A stretch of DNA of 64,000 bases from JAGRKR01 sp041397725 (lineage in GTDB: Bacteria > Pseudomonadota > Alphaproteobacteria > Rhizobiales > Hyphomicrobiaceae). Location: NCBI GenBank assembly GCA_041397725.1, contig JAWKVZ010000007.1, forward strand, positions 62,001-126,000, read 5' to 3'. Below are positions 1 through 8,959 of the stretch, piece by piece. Each line of letters starts with the position of its first letter. Position 1 is the first letter of the stretch. The translations under genes were made by a program, and so were the position numbers. The notes under the pieces were generated by a model. It worked only from the letters and a program-made list of their open reading frames with translations. It did not search any database and was not told the DNA's origin.

Positions 1-672
1 GGGGCACAGCGACAGATAGCGCGCCACCGCCTCGCGCGTCACGGCCAGCACGGGCACCAGCCGCTCCTTGTTGCCCTTGCCGGTGATGCGCAGAACGTCC
101 CGCAGGCCGACCGGCGCCTCCTTCACGCGCAGCGCCAGCGCCTCGGAAATGCGCAGGCCCGCGCCGTAGAGGAGCAGCAGGACGGCCGTGTCCCGCGCCG
201 TGATCCAATCCTTGTCCGCCGCCAGGGCGTCGGCGACGACCGCTTTGGCCTTCTCGACGGTGAGCGGCTTGGGTATGGCGTGCGGCAGGCGCGGATTGCG
301 AATGGTGAGGATCGCGCGGTTCTTCAGTGCGCCGGACGCCTCGAGGTAGCGGAAGAAGCCCCGCAGGGCGGACAGCGCGCGGGCAATGCTGCGGCTTTCG
401 ACGCCGACGCGACGGCGGGCAGCGAGGAAACCACGCAAAGTCTTGACATCCAGGCGCGCCAGATCGGCGAGCGCCGGCGGATAGCCGAGATGCCGGCCGA
501 GCCAGCCGAGAAGCTGGTCGAGGTCACGCCGATAGGCGACGAGGGTCTGCGCGGCCACGCCACGCTCGCTTCCAAGGTGCGCCAGCCATCGCGCGGCGGC
601 ATCGGCGAGATCGCCCCCGAGCGGGAGCGTCAACGCCACATCTGACGACGGAACGGGTGCGCGCGACGGCAT
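1..672 (-). CDS. xerC: Tyrosine recombinase XerC, C-terminal part cut off by window edge
   Basis: Site-specific tyrosine recombinase expected to act with XerD at dif to resolve chromosome dimers. The visible 224 residues hold the N-terminal SAM-like core-binding domain (about 25-115) and the start of the catalytic domain. The motif LLYGAGLRISEAL carries the first catalytic Arg (Arg174), followed by GKGNKERLVP at about 198-207. The later H-x-x-R and Tyr nucleophile lie beyond base 1. The ATG at 670-672 has a GGGGAG ribosome site just upstream. XerC rather than XerD is chosen because xerC is commonly found near fsa/priA in this group; the two paralogues are hard to separate on half a protein. 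Confidence 0.88.
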   Translation of the reverse strand, partial: MPSRAPVPSSDVALTLPLGGDLADAAARWLAHLGSERGVAAQTLVAYRRDLDQLLGWLGRHLGYPPALADLARLDVKTLRGFLAARRRVGVESRSIARALSALRGFFRYLEASGALKNRAILTIRNPRLPHAIPKPLTVEKAKAVVADALAADKDWITARDTAVLLLLYGAGLRISEALALRVKEAPVGLRDVLRITGKGNKERLVPVLAVTREAVARYLSLCP

Positions 673-783
673 GCCAACTCCCCTCGAATCACCGGCATGG
701 TCGAGCTTCGAGGGCGAATGGTAAAGCGATGATGAAGATCCAGCCCCCCGACCCGTGGCACGGGCCGGGCCGCGGCCGCCCGA

Positions 784-3700
784 TCACCGCGACAGGATGG
801 ACTTGGCCAAACGTCCGACCGACATCTTGCGCTTGCGGCTCTCCGCGTCCTGAAGGGCCTGGGCGATCTCCTTGACCCGCGAAGACTTCTTGCGCGTGAT
901 GATCTCGGTCCGGAACTGGCCGGACAAGCGCACGCCGCAGTGGCTGCCCGAGATCCACACGACCTCACAGGCGACCGATGTGCGCTCCGGCCCCATGCTG
1001 AACGTGAGCACGAGGCTGTCGCCGATCGAAAGCCGGCTCGCGCCATCGGTGAATCTGTCGCCGCTGAACTCGAGCTTCGCGCCGGTCGACGAGCGATCGC
1101 AGATCATGCAGGCGATGTTCTGGCTGAGGCGCTCGTTCTTGAGCACGGCGGGGATGTGCGCGGCGACTCGCCTGGCGCGCCGCTTGTCCTTGCCGACCTC
1201 CTCGGTGTCGTCCTCGTCGTCTTCCACTTCCGGCTCGGCGGCGGTCGCCGACTGCTCGGCGGGCACCTCTTCCGACGGCGCGAGAGCCGTCTCGACCGGC
1301 ACTTCCGGCGTGACGTCCGCCTCGTCCGGCGTCGCGACTGCCACGGACCCGGTCACGGCCTGTCCGACGACGACAGGCTCGGCGACGGGCGACGCAATGC
1401 TCTCTGTAACGACTGGCTCGACCGCCTCGACGTGCGCGGGCACGACCTCCGCGACGGTAGCAATCTTCGGCGGCGCGACGACGCGCGCCACCGGCGCGCT
1501 CGCAGGCGTGTCGTTGACCTGACGCGGCTCGACCGCAGCTATCACGGCGGTGCCGGCCGTGCGCAGACCCTCGAGCTCGCGCTCTGCCTCCGCCAGACGG
1601 CGCAGCGCTTCGTCGCGCGCGGCCTCCGCCTGCAGGCGACCGCCCTGCTCCTGCTCGACGCGAACCTCCCAGCGCACCAGCTCCTTGCGGCGACCTTCGG
1701 TCTCCTGCTGAGCCTCGCGCTCGGTCTGCTCCTGCGCCGCCCGCAGGACGGCAAGCTCACGCTCCGCCTCGGCGGCCCGCTTCGTGGCTTCCTCGCAACG
1801 GGTCTCGGCATCACGGCGCGCCATCGCTGCCTGCTCGAGCTCTGCGGCGTGGCGCTTGTCGGGATCTCCGCTGGCGTTGGCGGCCTTCAGGGCCACCAGC
1901 TCGCGCTCGAACTCCGTCGCGCGACGCATGGCCTCGTTGTACTGCGTCTCCATCTCGTGGCGGGCGGTCTGCTCCTGCTCGACACGGACTTCCCAGCGCA
2001 CCAGCTCCTTGCGACGCGCGTCGGCCAGCTCGAAGATCTCCTGCTCGCGCTCCTCGTTGGCCTGCTTCAGGCGGGCCAACTCGTGCTCTGCCTCGCGGGC
2101 CTTGCGCTTGGCGTCATCACGCGACACTTCGGCCTTCTGCTGCTCGGCGCGCGCGCGCTCGATGTCGACCGTCAACCGGGCGATGCTCTGCTCGGCGGCC
2201 GCGCTGTCGGCGCCACCCGTCTCCTGAAGTGCGGCCAAGGCGTGCTCGGCCTCGGTGGCCAGCTTGATGGCTTCGTCCCGCTCGCCCTCGGCTTTCTGGC
2301 GGCTTGCCAGCTCGCGCCCGAGCTCGGCCCGCAGGCGCGCCATCTCCTCGGAGCGCGCGGCCTGCTCGGCGGCGCTCTCCGTTTCGATCCTGTCGTTGAG
2401 CGCGGCAAGCGCCTGCTCGGCGTCATGGGCCAGTCGGATGGCCTCGTCGCGCTCGGCTTCGAACTGGGTGCGGGCCGCCTGCCGGCTCTCGCTCTCCGCA
2501 GCGAGCCGCGTGATCTCACTGCGCGCGGCGGCAAGCTCCGTCTCGAGCGTGCGGTTGCGCTCGTCGTCCGCGGCTTCGCGCGCGGCCAGGGCGGCTTCCG
2601 CCTCCTCGGTGCGTCGCTTGGCATCGTCCAGCGCGCCTTGCGCCTGGCGGTGCTCGCGCTCGGCCGTTTCGAGCCGGCCTTCGAGCTCCGTGATGGTCTT
2701 GCTGCGCGCGGCAGCCTCCAACTCGATCGCCTTCACATGCTGCTCGCTCTCGGCCTTGAAGGCGGCGAGCGCGGTCTCGGCATCTACGGCACGCTGCCCG
2801 GCCTCAACGAGCCCGGAGCGTACACCGCTCAGCTCCTGCTGCACGGCCTGCATCTCGGACTTCAGCCGGGAGATCTCTTCGAGCCGCGCCGCGACCTCGG
2901 CCTGTGCGGCCTCGAGACGGCCGTCGTTGAGGGCAGAGAGCTCACGCTCGGCGTCATCGGCCAGACGCACGGCCTCGTCGCGCTCGGTCTCCGCCGTGCG
3001 GCGGGCGGCCTGCTCGGCCTCGAGCCTGCTTTCGAGTTGGGCAATCTGCGCGAGATGCGCGTTGACGTCGGCGAGAGCCGCCTGCACGGGCGCTCCACCC
3101 TCTCGCAGCGCGGACAGCTCGTTCTCGGCCTCGGTTGCGAGCCGGATGGCCTCGTCACGCTCCGCCTCGATGCGCTTCTTCTCGATGTGATCGCGCTCGA
3201 TGCGGCTTTCCAGCATCACCATCTGCTTGCGACGGGCCTCGGCGTCCTCGAGAACCTCCTCGTCGCGCTTCCTGGCGGCCTCCTGCATCTTCGCAAACTT
3301 GCGGTCGGCCTCGGCCATGTAGGCCGAAGCCTGCTCGCAGAGCGCCTCGGCTTCGACACGGGTGCTCCGCTCACGCTGCAATTCCGCCTCGAGGCGCGCG
3401 ATCTGGGCCGCGAGGTCGCCAGTGGCGGCGCGCGGCGCCGGCTGCGGCTGGGCTGGCATCTGGGCTTGGGCAGGCGCGCTGGCAGGTGGCGGCGCGGGTT
3501 GCGATACCGCGGGTTGCGATGCCGCGGGTTGTTGGACCAGCGCGGATTTTGCCTTGGCCGCGGCGCGGGCGCGTCGTTCCGCCGCCTCGCGCAGGGCCTG
3601 CAAACCGCTGTGCACCGGAGCCGCCTGCGGCTGGGGAACTGGCGGCGCCATCACAGGGGCCGGCTCGGGCATGGACTCCAGCATGGGCTCGGGTTCGAAA

Positions 3701-3891
3701 GTGGGCTGTGGCGTCTCGGCCATCGCAGCGGAATCGACGGGCGGCATGTCCTCATAGGGTTGCTCGATGAACGTCGTATCGATTTCCACACGCGGACGCT
3801 TCGGCGGCAGCGAGCTGCGCGCACGCTCGCTTGCCTCGACTACTGACCCGAGTCGAGTCATCAGCCGCATATTCCGCTTTCGCCAGAACAC
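784..3891 (-). CDS. Giant coiled-coil protein with C-terminal PilZ domain
   Basis: A 1,035-residue protein with three parts. Residues 1-160 are rich in Pro, Ala and Gln. About 160-780 is an almost unbroken Glu/Arg/Ala coiled coil built from at least eight copies of a block resembling ERDEAIRLATEAEHELAAL; the 16-residue string RRKELVRWEVRVEQEQ occurs twice, 108 residues apart. A Pro/Val/Glu linker (781-900) leads to a PilZ domain at 901-995, with an RxxxR-type cluster RRARR (904-908) and the DxSxxG motif DRSSTG (932-937), both typical of c-di-GMP binding. There is no signal peptide or membrane segment, so it is probably cytoplasmic. I infer a scaffold or filament-like protein whose assembly or partner binding responds to c-di-GMP. 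The GTG start at 3891 is preferred for its AAGGGG ribosome site; ATG codons at 3870 and 3861 are alternatives. Confidence 0.8.
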   Translation of the reverse strand: MFWRKRNMRLMTRLGSVVEASERARSSLPPKRPRVEIDTTFIEQPYEDMPPVDSAAMAETPQPTFEPEPMLESMPEPAPVMAPPVPQPQAAPVHSGLQALREAAERRARAAAKAKSALVQQPAASQPAVSQPAPPPASAPAQAQMPAQPQPAPRAATGDLAAQIARLEAELQRERSTRVEAEALCEQASAYMAEADRKFAKMQEAARKRDEEVLEDAEARRKQMVMLESRIERDHIEKKRIEAERDEAIRLATEAENELSALREGGAPVQAALADVNAHLAQIAQLESRLEAEQAARRTAETERDEAVRLADDAERELSALNDGRLEAAQAEVAARLEEISRLKSEMQAVQQELSGVRSGLVEAGQRAVDAETALAAFKAESEQHVKAIELEAAARSKTITELEGRLETAEREHRQAQGALDDAKRRTEEAEAALAAREAADDERNRTLETELAAARSEITRLAAESESRQAARTQFEAERDEAIRLAHDAEQALAALNDRIETESAAEQAARSEEMARLRAELGRELASRQKAEGERDEAIKLATEAEHALAALQETGGADSAAAEQSIARLTVDIERARAEQQKAEVSRDDAKRKAREAEHELARLKQANEEREQEIFELADARRKELVRWEVRVEQEQTARHEMETQYNEAMRRATEFERELVALKAANASGDPDKRHAAELEQAAMARRDAETRCEEATKRAAEAERELAVLRAAQEQTEREAQQETEGRRKELVRWEVRVEQEQGGRLQAEAARDEALRRLAEAERELEGLRTAGTAVIAAVEPRQVNDTPASAPVARVVAPPKIATVAEVVPAHVEAVEPVVTESIASPVAEPVVVGQAVTGSVAVATPDEADVTPEVPVETALAPSEEVPAEQSATAAEPEVEDDEDDTEEVGKDKRRARRVAAHIPAVLKNERLSQNIACMICDRSSTGAKLEFSGDRFTDGASRLSIGDSLVLTFSMGPERTSVACEVVWISGSHCGVRLSGQFRTEIITRKKSSRVKEIAQALQDAESRKRKMSVGRLAKSILSR
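1645..2016 (-). repeat. Near-identical 48-bp direct repeats within the coiled-coil gene
   Basis: The segments 1645-1692 and 1969-2016 are nearly identical and 324 bp apart (108 codons). They encode the repeated peptide RRKELVRWEVRVEQEQ. The exact in-frame spacing shows recent internal duplication in the coiled coil. Confidence 0.75.
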
Positions 3892-4249
3892 GCCAGAAAC
3901 CCCTTACCTTAGAGAACACCCAATGATGTCGCAGTTCCTTCTAGCAAATCAATGCTAAACTGCCATTAATTCTCCGGCGTGCGGACGACTTATGAGACAG
4001 GGTTACTGAAACGTTGACCACCATCTGTTGGTGAGATATTTGTTAATAAGCATCACGAGTCTTTCCGTGACTGAGTTAATGATCTGTTTATATCTGGCAC
4101 ATCATTCATGGATTATTAGACTATTTGGCATGCGGTCGAAATCCGTCTGCCCAGCGGCGCGGACTTCCGGCCACGCGCCGCCGTTCAGTCGGGGCGTAAA
4201 ACCGCGGCGCTCCGGCCTGTCGAGGTCAATCCTCGGGATCGGTTGCTGT
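3892..4249. other. Gene-free AT-rich interval between the coiled-coil gene and fsa
   Basis: No coding sequence is supported here. Roughly 3950-4130 is markedly AT-rich compared with its surroundings and probably holds the promoter of the leftward coiled-coil gene. An 8-bp GC-rich stem (4154-4161 with 4174-4181) lies about 70-95 nt beyond the fsa stop and may end that transcript, but no clear T-run follows it. Confidence 0.4.
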
Positions 4250-4906
4250 CTAGCCGACGATGCTCTGGCCCGTCTTCTTCCAGTCCGCCAGGAAGGCCTC
4301 CAGGCCCTTGTCCGTCAGCGGGTGCTTGACGAGTTGGCGCAGAATGGACGGCGGGATGGTGGCCACGTCGGCACCGGCCAGGGCCGAATCCTTGACATGG
4401 TTCACAGTCCGGATGGACGCCGCCAGGATCTCGGTCTCGAAGCCGAAATTGTCGTAGATCGTCCGGATCTCACGGATCAGCGCCATGCCGTCGAGGCCGA
4501 TGTCGTCGAGGCGTCCGATGAAGGGCGAGACGAAGGTTGCGCCGGCCTTGGCCGCCAGAAGCGCCTGATTGGCCGAGAAGCACAGCGTGACGTTGACCAT
4601 CGTGCCGGCCTCGGTGAGCGTCCGGCAGGCCTTGAGGCCATCCATGGTCAGCGGCACCTTGACGGCCACGTTGTCGGCCAAGTCGGCCAGGACACGCCCT
4701 TCCGAGATCATGCCGTCGGCGTCCAGAGCAGCCACCTCGGCGCTGACCGGCCCCTCGACAACAGCGCAGATCTCGCGGATCGTCGTCTTGAAATCCTTGC
4801 CCGTCTTGGCCACCAGCGACGGATTGGTGGTCACGCCGTCCAGGAGGCCGCTCGCCGCCAGCTCCCGGATCTCGCTGACGTCGGCCGTATCCACGAAGAA
4901 CCTCAT
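4250..4906 (-). CDS. fsa: Fructose-6-phosphate aldolase / small transaldolase family
   Basis: A 218-residue TIM-barrel aldolase of the small transaldolase/FSA group in central sugar-phosphate metabolism. The N-terminus [10 protein letters not shown], the segment [11 protein letters not shown] and the Schiff-base lysine Lys83 in NVAVKVPLT are all present. The length is typical of the short FSA/TalC class rather than the 310+ residue classical transaldolases. ATG at 4906 follows a strong GGAGGAGAAGAGG ribosome site. It is divergent from priA with only about 95 bp between starts. Sequence alone does not separate true fructose-6-phosphate aldolase from transaldolase activity. Confidence 0.9.
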   Translation of the reverse strand: MRFFVDTADVSEIRELAASGLLDGVTTNPSLVAKTGKDFKTTIREICAVVEGPVSAEVAALDADGMISEGRVLADLADNVAVKVPLTMDGLKACRTLTEAGTMVNVTLCFSANQALLAAKAGATFVSPFIGRLDDIGLDGMALIREIRTIYDNFGFETEILAASIRTVNHVKDSALAGADVATIPPSILRQLVKHPLTDKGLEAFLADWKKTGQSIVG

Positions 4907-5000
4907 CGCCCTCTTCTCCTCCTGCCTTCGGCTTGCCCCAGCGCGCCGGCTACTATCCAATCGACCGATTCGTAATCGAGACTGCCGCGCGGACAAGGCC

Positions 5001-7223
5001 TTGCATAGCCTGCTTTCAAGCCTCGGGACAACGGAGACGAGCCAAACGGCCGAACGAGCGGCCGTGCTCGTGCCCGTGGCGCTCGATCAGCTTTACGATT
5101 ATCGCGTGCCGCCAGGGCTCTCGCTGGCGCCGGGAATGTTCGTGCTCGTGCCGTTCGGCAACCAGGAGCGGCTGGCGGTCGTGTGGGACCCCGCACCCGG
5201 CGCCGACGAGCGGACGCTCGACGAGAAGAAGCTCAAGGCGATCACGGCCGTGCTGGAGACGCCCCCCTTGCCGGCCGTCTCCCGCCGGTTCGCCGAATGG
5301 ATCGCCGGCTACACGCTCAATCCGCTGGGCATGGTCGTGCGCATGATGATGAGCGCCAGCACCGCCTTCGAGCCGGAGCGCCATCGCTTTGGCGTGCGGC
5401 TGGCAGGCCCTGCGCCCGACCGGCTGACGCCCGCCCGCCGGCGTGTTCTCGAGGCGGCGGCGGACGGCCTCATTCGCGCCAAAAGCGCGCTGGCAGCGGA
5501 AGCGGGCGTTTCCGTTGGCGTCATCGACGGGCTGGTGACGGCGGGAGCCCTCGTCGACATCGAGATCCCCGCGCCGCGCCCCGCAATTCCCAATCCGGCC
5601 TTTTCGAGCCGCGAGTTCGCCGAGGCGCAGGACGCGGCTGTTCACCTGCTGCGCTCCGCCGTCGATGCGCGCACCTACTCCGCCTCCCTGCTTGACGGCG
5701 TCACCGGCTCGGGCAAGACGGAGGTCTATTTCGAGGCCGTGGCGCGCGCGCTCGAGCAGGGTCGCCAGGTTCTGATCCTGCTGCCGGAAATCGCACTGAC
5801 GAGCCAGTTCATCTCGCGCTTCGAGGGCCGCTTTGGCGTGCGCCCCGTGGAATGGCATTCGGGGGTCGGCGGCACGGAGCGGGGGCGCATCTGGCGCTGG
5901 GCCGCGACCGGCGAGGCCCGCGTCGTCGTCGGGGCGCGCTCGGCGCTGTTCCTGCCGTACAGCGACCTCGGGCTGATCGTGATCGACGAGGAACACGACG
6001 CCGGCTTCAAGCAGGAGGACCGCGTCACCTATCATGCCCGCGACATGGCCGTGGTGCGCGCCCGGCTCGGCAACCTGCCGATCATCCTCGCCTCGGCCAC
6101 GCCCTCCATCGAGAGCCAGGTCAACGCCCGCACGGGACGCTACCGCCACCTCCTCCTGCCGTCGCGGTTCTCCGGCACAGAGCTGCCCGAGATCGTGCCG
6201 ATCGACCTGCGTCGTCAGCCGCCGGAGCGCGGTCGCTGGCTTTCCCCGGTGCTGACCGAGGCCGTCACCGAGACCATGGCGAGCGGCCAGCAATCGCTGC
6301 TTTTCCTCAATCGCCGCGGCTATGCCCCGCTGACCCTGTGCCGGGGCTGCGGCCATCGCTTCGAATGTCCGCAATGCACGGCTTGGCTGGTCGAGCACCG
6401 CTTCCGCAACCGTCTGACCTGCCATCACTGCGGCTTCTCGCTGCCGATCCCCGAGAAATGCCCGAAATGCAGCGCCGAGGACTCGCTTGTGCCGTGCGGC
6501 CCAGGCGTCGAGCGCATCGCCGAGGAGGTGCGCGAGCGTTGGCCGGAGGCGCGGCTGGCGATCCTCTCCTCCGACCTCATCGCGGGCATGAAGGAGCTGC
6601 GGGAGCTCATCACTCAGATCGAATCCGGCGAGGCGGACATCATCATCGGTACGCAGATCGTGGCGAAGGGCCACCATTTCCCTGCGCTTGCCACCGTCGG
6701 CGTCGTCGACGGTGACCTCGGGCTCGCGCAGGGCGCCGATCCCCGTGCCGGCGAGCGTACGTTCCAGCTCCTGCACCAGGTCACCGGTCGCGCCGGACGC
6801 ACATTCGCGCAGGGCCGCGGCCTCATCCAGACGCACATGCCCGAGCATCCGGTGATGGACGCGATCATCTCGGGCGACCGGGAAGCCTTTCTCGATCGCG
6901 AGATCCGCCTGCGCCAGCAGGCACTTCTGCCGCCCTACGGACGGCTCGCCGCGCTCGTCGTCTCGGCGCGCCAGAAGGAGATCGCGGAGGGCTACGCCCG
7001 CGAAGTCGCGCGACGCGCACCGCCCGCCGACTTCATCGAGGTGCTGGGCCCGGCGGAGGCGCCGATCGCCGTCGTGCGCGGGCGCCATCGCTTCCGGTTG
7101 CTGGTGAAAGCCCCCCGCGACAGGGACATCCAGGCCTATCTGCGCGCCTGGCTCGAGCTGCTGCCTAAAGTCAAAGGCGATCTCCGCCTCGCCGTCGATA
7201 TCGATCCCTACAACTTCCTCTGA
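5001..7223 (+). CDS. priA: Primosomal replication restart helicase PriA
   Basis: 3'-to-5' DNA helicase that recognises stalled forks and reloads the replisome. An N-terminal DNA-binding domain ([15 protein letters not shown]) precedes Walker A GVTGSGKT (about 233-240) and DEEH (329-332). The zinc-binding insert has CxxC pairs between about 447 and 491 ([21 protein letters not shown]). A C-terminal helicase lobe includes [15 protein letters not shown] and the conserved TGRAGR. The start is uncertain: there is no in-frame ATG near the conserved N-terminus. TTG at 5001 gives 740 residues, matching the family; GTG at 5064 would clip it. The long open frame farther upstream is antisense to fsa and not part of the gene. 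Confidence 0.93.
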   Translation: MHSLLSSLGTTETSQTAERAAVLVPVALDQLYDYRVPPGLSLAPGMFVLVPFGNQERLAVVWDPAPGADERTLDEKKLKAITAVLETPPLPAVSRRFAEWIAGYTLNPLGMVVRMMMSASTAFEPERHRFGVRLAGPAPDRLTPARRRVLEAAADGLIRAKSALAAEAGVSVGVIDGLVTAGALVDIEIPAPRPAIPNPAFSSREFAEAQDAAVHLLRSAVDARTYSASLLDGVTGSGKTEVYFEAVARALEQGRQVLILLPEIALTSQFISRFEGRFGVRPVEWHSGVGGTERGRIWRWAATGEARVVVGARSALFLPYSDLGLIVIDEEHDAGFKQEDRVTYHARDMAVVRARLGNLPIILASATPSIESQVNARTGRYRHLLLPSRFSGTELPEIVPIDLRRQPPERGRWLSPVLTEAVTETMASGQQSLLFLNRRGYAPLTLCRGCGHRFECPQCTAWLVEHRFRNRLTCHHCGFSLPIPEKCPKCSAEDSLVPCGPGVERIAEEVRERWPEARLAILSSDLIAGMKELRELITQIESGEADIIIGTQIVAKGHHFPALATVGVVDGDLGLAQGADPRAGERTFQLLHQVTGRAGRTFAQGRGLIQTHMPEHPVMDAIISGDREAFLDREIRLRQQALLPPYGRLAALVVSARQKEIAEGYAREVARRAPPADFIEVLGPAEAPIAVVRGRHRFRLLVKAPRDRDIQAYLRAWLELLPKVKGDLRLAVDIDPYNFL

Positions 7224-7316
7224 GCCGCCGCGCCGGCACCGATAGGGGATTGACCCGCCCGCCCCCTCGTGCGACTCGGAACTCACCCTCCACAGCCGTT
7301 TCAGGGATACCGCAGC

Positions 7317-8942
7317 ATGTCCGATAGCTCGACCGTCCGTGGCGCCGATCTGGTGGCCCGCGCCCTTTCCGCGGCCGGCGTGAAGACCATCTTCTCGCTG
7401 TCCGGCAACCAGATCATGCCCGTCTACGACGCCCTGCACGACAGCGGCATCCGCATCGTCCACGTGCGTCACGAGGGAGCGGCGGTCTACATGGCCGAGG
7501 GCTACGCCCAAGCCACCGGCCAGATCGGCGTGGCGCTGCTGACGGCAGGACCGGGCTTCGCCAACGGCCTCTCGGCGATGTACTCCGCCAAGTGCTCGGA
7601 GACGCCCATTCTCGTACTCTCGGGCGACGCGCCGGCGGGTCAGGCCGGCAAGGGCGCCTTCCAGGAGCTGGCGCAGTCGGACGCCGCCGGACCGCTCTGC
7701 AAGGCCAGTCTCACGGGCAAGTCGGCCCAGGGCCTGCAGGACGAGATCCTCGATGCGATCGAGCAGGCGCAGAGTGGCCGGCCCGGCCCCGTGCATTTCG
7801 CCCTGCCCTTCGATCTCGTGAACCAGAGCGTGACGGCGCCGGCAGATGGCGCCTCGGGCGGCTTCGTCAGCGAGAGCCCGAGCGCGAGCGAGCTGGCGCC
7901 CATCGTCGCGGCGCTGGCCGGCGCGAAGCGTCCCATCATCATCGCCGGCCCCGTGTTCTGCCGCCCCGACGCCGCGCGGCTCGTCGGCGATCTGGAATCG
8001 GCAACCGGCGTTCCAGTTGTCACGATCGAGAGCCCGCGGGGCTTGCGTGATCCACGGCTCGGGGCTTTCGCCGAGGTATTGAGCGAGGCGGACTTCGTAC
8101 TGGCGCTCGGCAAGCCCTTCGATTTTCTCGTCGGCTTCGGCAAGAGCCCGGCCATGAGCGAGAGCTGCCGCATCGCCCAGATCGATATCGACGCCGGGCT
8201 GCTGGCCCGCGACAAGGCCGCGTTCGGTGCGCGCATGGTCGCGAGCCTCGAGGTCGAGCCCCGCGCTGCCGCCGAGAGCCTCGCCGAGGCGACCAAGCCC
8301 AGCACGGCGACCGCCTGGCGTGATGAGGTGAAGGCCGCCATCGCCCACCGACCGGCAAGCTGGGGCGACATCAAGGCCAGCAGTGGCCCGCTGCACCCGG
8401 TCGTCGTCGGCCGCATCGTCAAGGAGCTGCTGGCACGCCATCCCGAAACAGCGCTCGTCATCGACGGCGGCGAGTTCGGCCAGTGGGCCCAGGCCTGCGT
8501 CGATGCCCCGACCCGCATCATCAATGGCCCCTCGGGCGCCATCGGCGCCGGCATCGCCTACGCCATCGCCGCCAAGGCCGCCGACACCTCGCGGCCGGTC
8601 GTGGCTTTGATGGGAGACGGCACCGCCGGCTTCTATTTCATGGAGTTCGAGACGGCGCTGCGCGAGAACCTGCCGTTCATCGCGATCATCGGCAACGATG
8701 CGCGTTGGAACGCGGAGCACCAGATCCAGCTTCGTGACTACGGCCCGAACCGCACGTTCGCGTGCGAGCTGCTGCCGGTCCGCTACGACCTCGTGGCCCA
8801 GGGCATCGGCTGTCATGGCGAGCACGTCAAGACGGCCAGCGAACTCGCTGGCGCGCTCGAGCGCGCGCTGGCGTCCGGCAAGCCGGCCTGCATCAACGTC
8901 GATCTCGACGGACTGGCCGCACCGGTGGTCAAGCGTAGCTGA
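7317..8942 (+). CDS. ThDP-dependent enzyme, acetolactate synthase large-subunit-like
   Basis: A 541-residue thiamine-diphosphate enzyme with the usual three-domain arrangement: N-terminal PYR domain (glutamate in VRHEGAAVYMAEGYA), central FAD/nucleotide-like domain, and C-terminal PP domain with the Mg/ThDP motif GDG...N (MGDGTAGFYF, then GNDARWN). ATG 7317 follows AGGGAT; an upstream in-frame start adds an unconserved leader. There is no small regulatory subunit nearby and the gene sits alone downstream of priA, so a biosynthetic ilvB role is doubtful. A 2-oxoacid decarboxylase or other carboligase is equally possible. Substrate unknown. Confidence 0.8.
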   Translation: MSDSSTVRGADLVARALSAAGVKTIFSLSGNQIMPVYDALHDSGIRIVHVRHEGAAVYMAEGYAQATGQIGVALLTAGPGFANGLSAMYSAKCSETPILVLSGDAPAGQAGKGAFQELAQSDAAGPLCKASLTGKSAQGLQDEILDAIEQAQSGRPGPVHFALPFDLVNQSVTAPADGASGGFVSESPSASELAPIVAALAGAKRPIIIAGPVFCRPDAARLVGDLESATGVPVVTIESPRGLRDPRLGAFAEVLSEADFVLALGKPFDFLVGFGKSPAMSESCRIAQIDIDAGLLARDKAAFGARMVASLEVEPRAAAESLAEATKPSTATAWRDEVKAAIAHRPASWGDIKASSGPLHPVVVGRIVKELLARHPETALVIDGGEFGQWAQACVDAPTRIINGPSGAIGAGIAYAIAAKAADTSRPVVALMGDGTAGFYFMEFETALRENLPFIAIIGNDARWNAEHQIQLRDYGPNRTFACELLPVRYDLVAQGIGCHGEHVKTASELAGALERALASGKPACINVDLDGLAAPVVKRS

Positions 8943-8959
8943 GCGCGCGGCCCTGGCGA

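Noticed and set aside
940..3846. Plus-strand open frame of 968 codons opposite the PilZ coiled-coil gene
   Set aside because: It mirrors the repetitive coiled coil, is Leu/Arg/Gly-biased and has no domain. The minus frame ends in an intact PilZ domain.
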